Below, one piece after another: positions 57,519 through 64,000 of a DNA stretch of 64,000 nucleotides. Positions within the stretch are counted from its first letter, which is position 1, and every line of letters starts with the position of its first letter. The notes beneath the pieces were generated by a model, which was not told where the DNA came from, did no database searches, and saw nothing but the letters and a program-made list of their open reading frames with translations. Source of the stretch: Sphingobacterium bovistauri (GTDB taxonomy: Bacteria > Bacteroidota > Bacteroidia > Sphingobacteriales > Sphingobacteriaceae); the NCBI RefSeq assembly GCF_020295405.1, contig NZ_JADEYP010000018.1:19967-83966 (forward strand), given 5' to 3'. The position numbers and the translations under genes were made by a program.

Positions 57519-58070
57519 TCAAATTTCTGGAGCTCCACAGCGTGTCAAATATTTATAATACCAAGGGTCTTTCAGGTTTGAAATAATGACCCCTTGTTTT
57601 GTCGAAACGTGGACAAACTTATTATTATGCAAATAAATCCCAACATGATCAATTGCTTTACCGCCGAATGAAAAGAAAACTAAATCTCCCTCTTTTAATT
57701 GGTCTTCATACTTTCTTTTGACAACATTAGCCATATCACGCGAAGAGCGAGGTAATTTTCTATGGTACACTTCTTCAAAAGTTATCCCAACAAACCCCGA
57801 ACAATCTATTCCATTTTTAGCTAATCCACCTAGTCTATGCGGACTTCCCATCCAATTGTCTATAAATTCATATAATGATTCATTCAATTCTTTAGGATCT
57901 GAATCAAGTAATGTAGCATAATATTGTTTGATATTGGACTTATTTCCTCTATTAGAATTTTCAAATGTTGGCTTCGCCCCACCGGAACCTGCTGTTTTCT
58001 TTTTCGCTCCACATGAATTCAGAAATAGCAATGTACACAGTGGAAATATAAGATAAACTAATCGTTTCAT
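57519..58070 (-). CDS. NlpC/P60-family lipoprotein endopeptidase
   Basis: A 183-residue cell-wall hydrolase. The signal (LIFPLCTLLFLNSC) ends at Cys20. A short Gly/Lys linker precedes the NlpC/P60 domain: catalytic Cys in NGIDCSGFVGITF near residue 87, His in KAIDHVGIYLHN near 139, and third residue His in FVHVSTKQGV near 151. GDLVFFSFGG is also typical. It likely cuts gamma-D-Glu-DAP bonds in stem peptides, an endogenous counterpart of the Tae4-like domain 2 kb away. A -7-like TAGATTTG is at 58088-58095 on the minus strand. Confidence 0.93.
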   Translation of the reverse strand: MKRLVYLIFPLCTLLFLNSCGAKKKTAGSGGAKPTFENSNRGNKSNIKQYYATLLDSDPKELNESLYEFIDNWMGSPHRLGGLAKNGIDCSGFVGITFEEVYHRKLPRSSRDMANVVKRKYEDQLKEGDLVFFSFGGKAIDHVGIYLHNNKFVHVSTKQGVIISNLKDPWYYKYLTRCGAPEI

Positions 58071-58142
58071 AATTTTCGTGTATTCATCAAATCTACACTA
58101 AGGAGTCATAATAACTAATTCTTTTTATCCACAATAGTTAGC

Positions 58143-58150
58143 TATTTTTG
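58143..58150 (+). promoter_or_regulatory. -7 element four bases before the EamA gene ATG
   Basis: TATTTTTG, then CAAA and the ATG at 58155. A single perfect DnaA-box word TTATCCACA lies at 58125-58133 just upstream, likely by chance. Confidence 0.45.
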
Positions 58151-58154
58151 CAAA

Positions 58155-59051
58155 ATGAAACGATTTCAGGGTGCTATAGCTGTATTAATAGGAGCTGCGA
58201 GTTTTGGTGTATTATCTACCTTTGTAAAAAAAGCTTACAAAGCTGGATTTTCACTCGGAGAAGTAACTGGTGTACAAGCCTTACTAGGAATGATGATTTT
58301 GTGGATAATTTTCTTGCTTATGAAAGCTTCAAAGGTCAATTTTTCAAACTTTTCACGCAAAACACCTTTTTGGAAAATTATAGTTGCTGGTTTTTCAACA
58401 GGACTTGTAAGTATTCTATATTACAAATGTGTACAATTAGTACCCGCATCGATTGCCATAGTTTTGCTCATGCAATTTATATGGATTGGGGCATTAATAA
58501 ATTATATACTTTTCAAACAAATACCAACACAAAAACAATCAATTGGTATTATACTAATTTTGATTGCAACAATTTTTGCGACAGGAGCATTGGAATCCTC
58601 AATTAAAGAGATTTCCATCACTGGAATACTATATGGATTACTCGCCGCTTTAGCGTACGCTATCTTCATTATTGTAAATGGAAAAATCGGCAATGATTAT
58701 CCTCCAGTTCAAAAAAGTGCGCTGATGGTCACTGGTGCTTGTATTATCATATTCCTTTTATTACAACCTGTTTCATTATTTGATATGGGCGATAATACTC
58801 AAATTTATCAATTTGGGATGCTATTAGCTGTATTTGGAACTGTATTACCTCCATTTCTATTCGCTTTTGGAATGCCCAAAATAGACTTAGCCCTTGGTAG
58901 TATATTAAGTGCCGTGGAGCTACCCGTAGCTGTGGCAATGTCCTATTTTGTATTACATGAAAATGTCTCCATATTACAATGGTTAGGCGTTGGCGCAATT
59001 TTAGCAATTGTGGTTTGGATAAATTATAAAAATAAGTCAGAATTTAAATAA
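58155..59051 (+). CDS. EamA/DMT-family transporter
   Basis: A 298-residue polytopic protein of the drug/metabolite transporter superfamily. Ten hydrophobic helices in two EamA halves are visible: the first begins GAIAVLIGAASFGVLSTFVK, the second ITGILYGLLAALAYAIFIIV. Near the end, GSILSAVELPVAVAMSYFVL and LGVGAILAIVVWI are typical of the second repeat. Substrate unknown; family members export amino acids, nucleobases or other metabolites. Terminator hairpin immediately after the stop. Confidence 0.9.
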   Translation: MKRFQGAIAVLIGAASFGVLSTFVKKAYKAGFSLGEVTGVQALLGMMILWIIFLLMKASKVNFSNFSRKTPFWKIIVAGFSTGLVSILYYKCVQLVPASIAIVLLMQFIWIGALINYILFKQIPTQKQSIGIILILIATIFATGALESSIKEISITGILYGLLAALAYAIFIIVNGKIGNDYPPVQKSALMVTGACIIIFLLLQPVSLFDMGDNTQIYQFGMLLAVFGTVLPPFLFAFGMPKIDLALGSILSAVELPVAVAMSYFVLHENVSILQWLGVGAILAIVVWINYKNKSEFK

Positions 59052-59084
59052 TTGAAAAGGCGAGTTAAAACTCGCCTTTTCAAT
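59051..59084. terminator. Terminator between convergent EamA and vWA genes
   Basis: Perfect 15-nt arms (59051-59065 with 59070-59084) with a 4-nt loop and A4/T4 runs within the arms. It lies between the two stop codons and can serve both strands. Confidence 0.85.
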
Positions 59085-59086
59085 TA

Positions 59087-60958
59087 CTATTTTCTCACCA
59101 AATCATTACTTTTCATCAATGCTTTTGCATTTTCAGCTATTTTGACGAATTCGGCACGATATCCTTCATCGTCTTTACCCTTACTCTGCTTAGCGCGATT
59201 AATCAATGCATCAAAGTTTGCTTGTTGTTTGAAAGATGAATTACGTAATAACATGCCCAACTCAGCTACGGCTGAAGCAAATTGAAAATCTTCGCTCATT
59301 GATCCCAGATCTCTATTTTGCACTATTTGTTCTTGCAATTTAGATTTGTCTTCGTTAGGGTCCTTATATCTGAATTTGACAGTAGCTAATTCTGTAGAAG
59401 AGTTTGAAATGTTTTTGGACTTATTCTCCTGATATTTCAACGGATCAACATTCTCAATCTCCTCACTCTTTACCCCAACAGGAATAATATCATATATAGC
59501 TGTAACTACGTGACCAACTCCCATATCGCCGCCCACTTTTTTATCATTATTAAAATCTTCAGCTTCCATCAATCTATTTTCATACCCTACCAAACGATAA
59601 TATTGCACATATTTTGGGTTGAATTCTACTTGAATCTTCACATCCTTAGCTACTGTAAACATCGTTCCGCCAAATTCTGAAATCATCGCTTTACGTGCTT
59701 CCGAAATATCATTGATATACGCATAATTGCCACGACCTTTATTCGCTAACAACTCCAACTTGCTATCTTTATAATTTCCCATTCCAAATCCTAAAACAGA
59801 AATATTAATTCCAGATTCACGCTCTCTTTCGATCAATTTCTCCATATCAGAATCACTCGATGCGCCAACATTAAAGTCACCGTCTGTTGCCATCACGATT
59901 CTATTATTACCTTTTGAAAGAAAATTTTGTCGAGCCAGATTATAAGCCATTTTTAGTCCGTCACCACCGGCAGTCGAACCTCCTGCCTCTAAGCCGTCTA
60001 TAATTTCTTTGATTTTCATCTTTTGGTCACCAGCTGTACTTTCCAAACGTACTTGCGCATTACCGGCATAGGTTACAATAGCAACTTTATCCTTATCACG
60101 AAGTTGATCTACTAATAATTTCAATGAAGATTTCACCAAAGGCAATTTGTTCGCATCATACATCGATCCCGATACATCAATTAAAAATACAAAATTGGAA
60201 GCAGGAAGATTATCCTTCGGAATATCTTTAGCTTTCAGCGAAATACGCAATAGCTGATGTTTTGATTTCCAAGGCGATATAGCTAATTCTGTTTTAATCG
60301 CTACAGGATCAGCACCTTTTGGTGCAGGCATATCATATTGAAAATAATTAATCATCTCTTCAACACGAACCGCATCCACAGGAGGTAAGTTACCAGAATT
60401 TAAAAATCGCTTGACATTATTATAGGACGCCACATCCACATCTGCAGCGAAAGTGGATAATGCTTCTTTCAAAGGACTAATAAATTTATTCTCCTCAAAC
60501 CCTTTATAAGATTCCGTATTAACAATGTTTTGTCCTCGCAAATAGGTCGCAGCGTTGGAATAGTTTGCCGTAGATGCCACACCACGTATTCGTACAGTAG
60601 GTGATCCTAAAACCACTTGCTTTTTTTGCGGCGCGTAGGCTGTTACAGTCACTTCTTCTATTAAATTATTAGTTGATTGTTCTAAGAAGACTTTGATATC
60701 CTTAACATTCTTAAGAACTATCCTTTCTGTATTATATCCCAAATAATTAAAAACTAAAGTATCACCTAAAAATGATGTTATCTTGAACATTCCATTTTGA
60801 TCTGTCAACACCTGTTGATTTTTACTTGATTGCACCGACACACCTGCAATTACCCCTTTAGTCGCTTTGTCAGACACAGCACCTTTTATCTCAATCAAAT
60901 TTTGCCCGTTTGCTACTATAGCAAAAAGAACGAAACATAGTATTAAAAGCCTTTTCAT
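59087..60958 (-). CDS. von Willebrand factor A protein (YfbK-like) with carboxypeptidase-regulatory domain
   Basis: A 623-residue exported protein. Signal peptide residues 1-18 (ending VANG|Q). Residues 20-105 form a carboxypeptidase-D regulatory-like beta domain (VSDKATKGVIAGVSVQS). About residues 155-215 match the vWF_A N-terminal module (FAADVDVASYNNVKRFLNSG). The VWA domain follows with a MIDAS motif in FLIDVSGSMYDANKLPLVKS near residue 260, then ATDGDFNVGASSD. The tail (VATIYDIIPVG-like, RYKDPNEDKSK) fits DUF3520. It is divergent from the ECF sigma gene; co-regulation with the envelope stress or TonB system is plausible. Confidence 0.88.
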   Translation of the reverse strand: MKRLLILCFVLFAIVANGQNLIEIKGAVSDKATKGVIAGVSVQSSKNQQVLTDQNGMFKITSFLGDTLVFNYLGYNTERIVLKNVKDIKVFLEQSTNNLIEEVTVTAYAPQKKQVVLGSPTVRIRGVASTANYSNAATYLRGQNIVNTESYKGFEENKFISPLKEALSTFAADVDVASYNNVKRFLNSGNLPPVDAVRVEEMINYFQYDMPAPKGADPVAIKTELAISPWKSKHQLLRISLKAKDIPKDNLPASNFVFLIDVSGSMYDANKLPLVKSSLKLLVDQLRDKDKVAIVTYAGNAQVRLESTAGDQKMKIKEIIDGLEAGGSTAGGDGLKMAYNLARQNFLSKGNNRIVMATDGDFNVGASSDSDMEKLIERERESGINISVLGFGMGNYKDSKLELLANKGRGNYAYINDISEARKAMISEFGGTMFTVAKDVKIQVEFNPKYVQYYRLVGYENRLMEAEDFNNDKKVGGDMGVGHVVTAIYDIIPVGVKSEEIENVDPLKYQENKSKNISNSSTELATVKFRYKDPNEDKSKLQEQIVQNRDLGSMSEDFQFASAVAELGMLLRNSSFKQQANFDALINRAKQSKGKDDEGYRAEFVKIAENAKALMKSNDLVRK

Positions 60959-61044
60959 ATTAAATCATTATTTAATTTTCCTAACGGATGCAGAAAAAAT
61001 GAAATTTCCATAATCAAGAAAAAAAAATTATTTTCATCCCGATT

Positions 61045-61614
61045 ATGAAACTAAATGGCTCATCCCCTTCCAAAGAATCTGATGAATCGTTGTTGACAAA
61101 GCACTTGTCCACGGATGATTTAGCGGTTTTGGGTGAGTTGTATGCGCGACATAGCGAAATGGTGTATTATGTTTGCTTACGTTATTTCAAAGATGAAGAG
61201 AAAAGTAAAGATGCTGTCATGCAGCTTTTCGAACAACTCATAGTCAAAATAAAAAAACAAGAAATAAAAGATTTCCCAAAGTGGCTATATGTCGTAGCTA
61301 AGAACTTTTGTTTGATGGAATTGCGATCTGCTAAGAATAATTTTGAAATTTCCACTAATGAATTTGTGGAATTTATGCCCAACTTGCATCCACAAGATAG
61401 TTATATCGAAAAAGAGGAACGATTATCGCAACTTGAAAGTTGTATAGAGAAGCTTCCAGAGAAACAACGAATGAGCATTGATTTATTTTTTATCAATCAG
61501 AAATGCTACAAGGAAGTCGTCGAAATAACAGGATTTAGTATGAATGATGTAAAGAGCTACATCCAAAATGGGAAAAGAAATTTAAAAAATTGTATGGAAA
61601 AATCGGATGAGTAA
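61045..61614 (+). CDS. ECF-type RNA polymerase sigma factor
   Basis: A 189-residue sigma-70 family factor of ECF size. Region 2 is seen in LGELYARHSEMVYYVCLRYF and KDAVMQLFEQLI, region 4 in LPEKQRMSIDLFFINQKCYK and EVVEITGFSMNDVKSYIQNG. Region 3 is absent, as for ECF. It overlaps the following gene by 8 bp, and that gene encodes a membrane protein with the size and topology of an anti-sigma factor. The intergenic region with the divergent vWA gene is 86 bp. Confidence 0.92.
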   Translation: MKLNGSSPSKESDESLLTKHLSTDDLAVLGELYARHSEMVYYVCLRYFKDEEKSKDAVMQLFEQLIVKIKKQEIKDFPKWLYVVAKNFCLMELRSAKNNFEISTNEFVEFMPNLHPQDSYIEKEERLSQLESCIEKLPEKQRMSIDLFFINQKCYKEVVEITGFSMNDVKSYIQNGKRNLKNCMEKSDE

Positions 61615-62809
61615 ATTTTCTTCAAATATCAATTACCTGCGTCAATATGTAAATGGCGAACTTTCTCCTACAGAAATGTACGAGATCGAGCGAGCTATGC
61701 ATAATGATGAAATGTTAATGGATATCATTGAAGGCTTACAAACAGAAAAAGAATTAAAAAGTGAAATACCACGAATAGATTTAATAGCTAAAATAAAATC
61801 ACGTACATCAACAGAAAGCCCAACTAAAGTTTTCAATATTAAAAAAATGTATGCTGCTGCATCTATTATTGTGGTATTTACATTAGGGGCACTTTATTTT
61901 CAATACGATAATCAACAAAAAGAAATTGTTGCAAATGATCCGATAGCAACTTCTTCCCCATCTCATGAACCGAATACTGCAAACGCATTATCACCCGATT
62001 CTACATTAAGTGATACTACAAAAGAGGAAATTATTAATAAGGAAAAACTTATTGCTCAAAATAATATTAGTACGGCTAAAACTACTTCTGCTGAACCAAA
62101 AATTCAGAAAAAAATAATCGCGTATGAAGCCAAGCCAAAGATGCAAGTTGTCATCGAGGGACCAAAATACCTAAATAGAGATAAAGTTGAAGTCATAGAA
62201 ATAGCTGCAAGAGGAACAATAAAGCCTACTCAAACAGAATTGCTAAGTGGAAGAATTGGAACAACAGCACAACCACATGTAAACTCTAATCCTTCTATTG
62301 CAAAGACACAAGCCGATTTGCAAAGATTAGACCTCGATCCACAAACAAAAGCAAATTTAACTGCTGTTTTATCCCGACAAACACAAGAAAACAAAACTGA
62401 ACTAAAAGAAAAACACGCTGAAACTAGCTCCATTGGAGACGTATTGATAAGTGGCAATGCATTAGCTACTAAAAGTAATTCCGATTCGAAGATTATATTA
62501 TCAAATGAATCACTTGGAGTTATAGGCACAAAGACTATTCAGAACGGAAATCCAACTACTGGATGGACAAAATTCAATTTATATATAAAGGAACAATTAG
62601 GTAAGAAAGGTCTAACTACCTATTTTGCGACCATATCATTCGATTTGGATGCTTCAATGAAGCCGACACATATCGAAATTAAATCTTCTTCGGATAAGAA
62701 AATATTTAAGTATATAAGTGAGATACTTAAGAATGGACCTACATGGGAGAATAAAGACCCAAATCATCCTATCTTTATTAGGATTAATTCGGAAGAAGAA
62801 ATGAAGTAA
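61607..62809 (+). CDS. Membrane anti-sigma-like protein with TonB-C-like periplasmic end
   Basis: A 400-residue single-pass protein, overlapping the sigma gene by 8 bp. The cytoplasmic N-terminus (residues 1-80) is helical, with NYLRQYVNGELSPTEMYEIE like a zinc-less anti-sigma domain. One membrane helix follows (MYAAASIIVVFTLGALYF, residues 82-99). The periplasmic part is a disordered Thr/Ser/Lys-rich stretch of about 200 residues. A folded end (NLYIKEQLGKKGLTTYFATI, then SFDLDASMKPTHIEIKSSSD) resembles a TonB C-terminal domain. The design suggests coupling of a periplasmic signal to sigma release. No family name can be given with certainty. Confidence 0.75.
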   Translation: MSKFSSNINYLRQYVNGELSPTEMYEIERAMHNDEMLMDIIEGLQTEKELKSEIPRIDLIAKIKSRTSTESPTKVFNIKKMYAAASIIVVFTLGALYFQYDNQQKEIVANDPIATSSPSHEPNTANALSPDSTLSDTTKEEIINKEKLIAQNNISTAKTTSAEPKIQKKIIAYEAKPKMQVVIEGPKYLNRDKVEVIEIAARGTIKPTQTELLSGRIGTTAQPHVNSNPSIAKTQADLQRLDLDPQTKANLTAVLSRQTQENKTELKEKHAETSSIGDVLISGNALATKSNSDSKIILSNESLGVIGTKTIQNGNPTTGWTKFNLYIKEQLGKKGLTTYFATISFDLDASMKPTHIEIKSSSDKKIFKYISEILKNGPTWENKDPNHPIFIRINSEEEMK

Positions 62810-62835
62810 TTCTCCTTCCGAATACCTCTAAATAA

Positions 62836-63708
62836 TTATTGTTGCGGACTCAAGCGTATCGGCAAAGTGAATGCGACACGAACAGGTTGTCCATTTTGTA
62901 TTCCGGCATTCCATTTTTTCGCTTTTTTCAATAAATGAACAGCTTCAACCCCTGTTCCAAACCCCATATCTCTTAATACTTCAAATGAACTTAAGCTTCC
63001 ATCTTTTTCAACGATAAACTTAACCTGAATTAGTCCTTTTACACCATTATCCAACGCGGATTGTGGAAATGTATAATTGTCAGCAATCCATTTAACAAAT
63101 GTAGACATACCTCCTATCGGCTCTGGCATGATTTCTACAGAAGTGAAAGGCACCTCTCCATTTGGATTTCCGCCAGTTAAATCACCTGTATTATGTCCTA
63201 TAGAGCCACCATCTTGTCTATGAGTTCCAAATGTACCTCTCGTAATCAACTCACCTCCTTTTTGCCCCTTGGCATTAAATGAAGCCAATAATTTGGTCTT
63301 ATCCAATACGTCCTTCTCATCTGCAATATCTTCTGTTACGCTAGTACTTGTCGTTGGATTAATTTCAGTAAATTTTACAAGATCTAGCGCAGACACATCT
63401 TTAGCTACTTGTTGAACCTTCATATCTTCTGTCTTTGCTTCGATAATCGTCTCTAGAGGGATAAGTTCTGGTTCAATATTGACTGAGTTTGAAAAGGTTT
63501 CCTGCATTACCTTGTCGGAATTTCCATCTTTGGAAATAAAAGAATAGCCACTTAAACCGCCTGCAACAGTAATCACAATCAATAAAGCAATATTTGTTGC
63601 TTTTCCAGACATTTGTCTTAATTGATAAGCGCCGTATTCTTTATTACGATTTGCGAATACTATATCCGTCCAATCTTTAGAGTAAATTAAGGATTTGAAT
63701 AACATCAT
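62836..63708 (-). CDS. TonB-like energy transducer
   Basis: A 290-residue single-pass protein. The cytoplasmic start contains RNKEYGAYQLRQMSGK, the usual Bacteroidota TonB opening. One membrane helix follows (ALLIVITVAGGLSGYSFI, about residues 42-59), then a linker with an unusual Gly-rich run (RQDGGSIGHNTGDLTGGN). The TonB C-terminal domain has MPEPIGGMSTFVKWIADNYT, VKGLIQVKFIVEKDGSLSSF and FTLPIRLSP. TonB passes proton-motive energy to outer-membrane receptors. Start is ATG 63708 or 63705. It is convergent with the anti-sigma-like gene, whose end has a related fold. No exbB/exbD adjacent. Confidence 0.87.
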   Translation of the reverse strand: MMLFKSLIYSKDWTDIVFANRNKEYGAYQLRQMSGKATNIALLIVITVAGGLSGYSFISKDGNSDKVMQETFSNSVNIEPELIPLETIIEAKTEDMKVQQVAKDVSALDLVKFTEINPTTSTSVTEDIADEKDVLDKTKLLASFNAKGQKGGELITRGTFGTHRQDGGSIGHNTGDLTGGNPNGEVPFTSVEIMPEPIGGMSTFVKWIADNYTFPQSALDNGVKGLIQVKFIVEKDGSLSSFEVLRDMGFGTGVEAVHLLKKAKKWNAGIQNGQPVRVAFTLPIRLSPQQ

Positions 63709-63810
63709 AATTGTAGAATTTAAAATTTAAATACTTTTGCTTTTCATTATGATGTTTCGGAACTATTTTTTCCATAAAAAAAGCTCCAATAAAATTAGAG
63801 GGCACTGAAA

Positions 63811-63872
63811 AAGTCTCAACTTTTAATGAGACTTAAAGAAATGACTGAGTATATGATTTACCTTACTCAGTC
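63811..63872. terminator. Two hairpins upstream of tonB, downstream of the edge gene
   Basis: An 8-bp stem (63811-63818 with 63827-63834) has T5 on its minus-strand side. A 9-bp stem (63843-63851 with 63864-63872) is followed on the plus strand by CTTTTTG. Together they probably end the leftward gene that enters from the right edge. Confidence 0.55.
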
Positions 63873-63931
63873 CTTTTTGTTTAAAGGATTTCTGGAAGTT
63901 TGCTTTTTAATGGCCTTGTTAAAGATTTAAC

Positions 63932-64000
63932 CTACTTGGACTTGCTATTTGGTTTTCTAGCATCCCAATTCGATTGTTTTTGAGGCAATACCCCTCCTTT
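63932..64000 (-). CDS. C-terminal end of an unidentified leftward gene (partial)
   Basis: The last 22 codons of a frame entering from the right edge: KGGVLPQKQSN, then WDARKPNSKSK and a TAG. Basic and unrecognised. Two hairpins lie between its stop and tonB. A GGCACTGAAAAAGTCTCAAC word at 63801-63820 looks like an insertion-sequence end, so a transposase C-terminus is possible, but this cannot be shown from 22 residues. Confidence 0.35.
   Translation of the reverse strand, partial: KGGVLPQKQSNWDARKPNSKSK

Noticed and set aside
58125..58133. Perfect single DnaA box TTATCCACA
   Set aside because: One isolated 9-mer is expected by chance in 64 kb; no array around it.
58148..58606. 152-codon frame overlapping the EamA gene on the same strand
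   Set aside because: Lies one frame off a well-conserved transporter; Cys/Ser/Trp-rich nonsense composition.

Overview
The window is AT-rich chromosomal DNA from a member of the Bacteroidota, most likely Sphingobacteriaceae (Sphingobacterium/Pedobacter-like). The evidence is the gene content (vWA/TonB/anti-sigma proteins, nucleoside:H+ symporter, GMC oxidoreductase next to Gfo/Idh/MocA proteins, ComEC beside an HhH-barrel protein, many lipoproteins). Promoters also fit the Bacteroidota type, TTG-N19/20-TAnnTTTG. No rRNA, tRNA, CRISPR array or intact transposase gene was found.

Layout: (1) 1-4.6 kb: start of a membrane pyrophosphatase (hppA), then three co-oriented oxidoreductases. (2) 4.6-11.5 kb: a leftward set of barrel-like protein, HhH-barrel protein, comEC and recQ, probably DNA uptake and processing; two members are broken (frameshift and in-frame stop). 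(3) 11.6-18.3 kb: gyrB, an OmpH-like lipoprotein, a CorA-type transporter, the rpmH-rnpA-yidD-tsaB operon, mscL and an orphan response regulator. (4) 18.4-34.1 kb: a complete Bacteroidota-style dcw cluster, all leftward: mraZ-rsmH-ftsL-ftsI-murE-mraY-murD-ftsW-murG-murC-ftsQ-ftsA-ftsZ. It has a three-box MraZ operator at the head and a 19-bp-phased array of DnaA-box-like 9-mers in front of ftsZ. (5) 34.5-53.3 kb: aspS, a zinc-finger/FAD monooxygenase, a lutB locus disturbed by a partial duplication around an accessory gene, serS, a decayed transglutaminase-like gene, rsmI, a PH-domain protein, lnt, a cysteine desulfurase, an NlpE-like lipoprotein, a TPR protein, etfBA, a DUF151 nuclease and a nucleoside transporter. 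(6) 53.3-56.9 kb: an accessory island with a lipidated Tae4-like peptidoglycan amidase, two candidate immunity lipoproteins and a decayed second protein. (7) 57-64 kb: an NlpC/P60 lipoprotein, an EamA transporter, a vWA protein, an ECF sigma/anti-sigma pair, TonB and an unidentified gene end.

The most unusual items are in the accessory parts. The Tae4-like protein carries a lipoprotein signal followed by acidic residues that resemble a surface-export signal. An 11-nt T tract just after its likely ATG leaves the reading frame OFF by one base, which suggests phase variation. The promoter, RBS and 5' codons of lutB occur three times: a 72-codon copy 1.7 kb upstream, the intact gene, and an inverted 30-codon relic beside the toxin island. 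Essential genes are all intact, so the disrupted accessory genes are more easily read as real decay than as poor sequence, although most of the indels lie in homopolymers.
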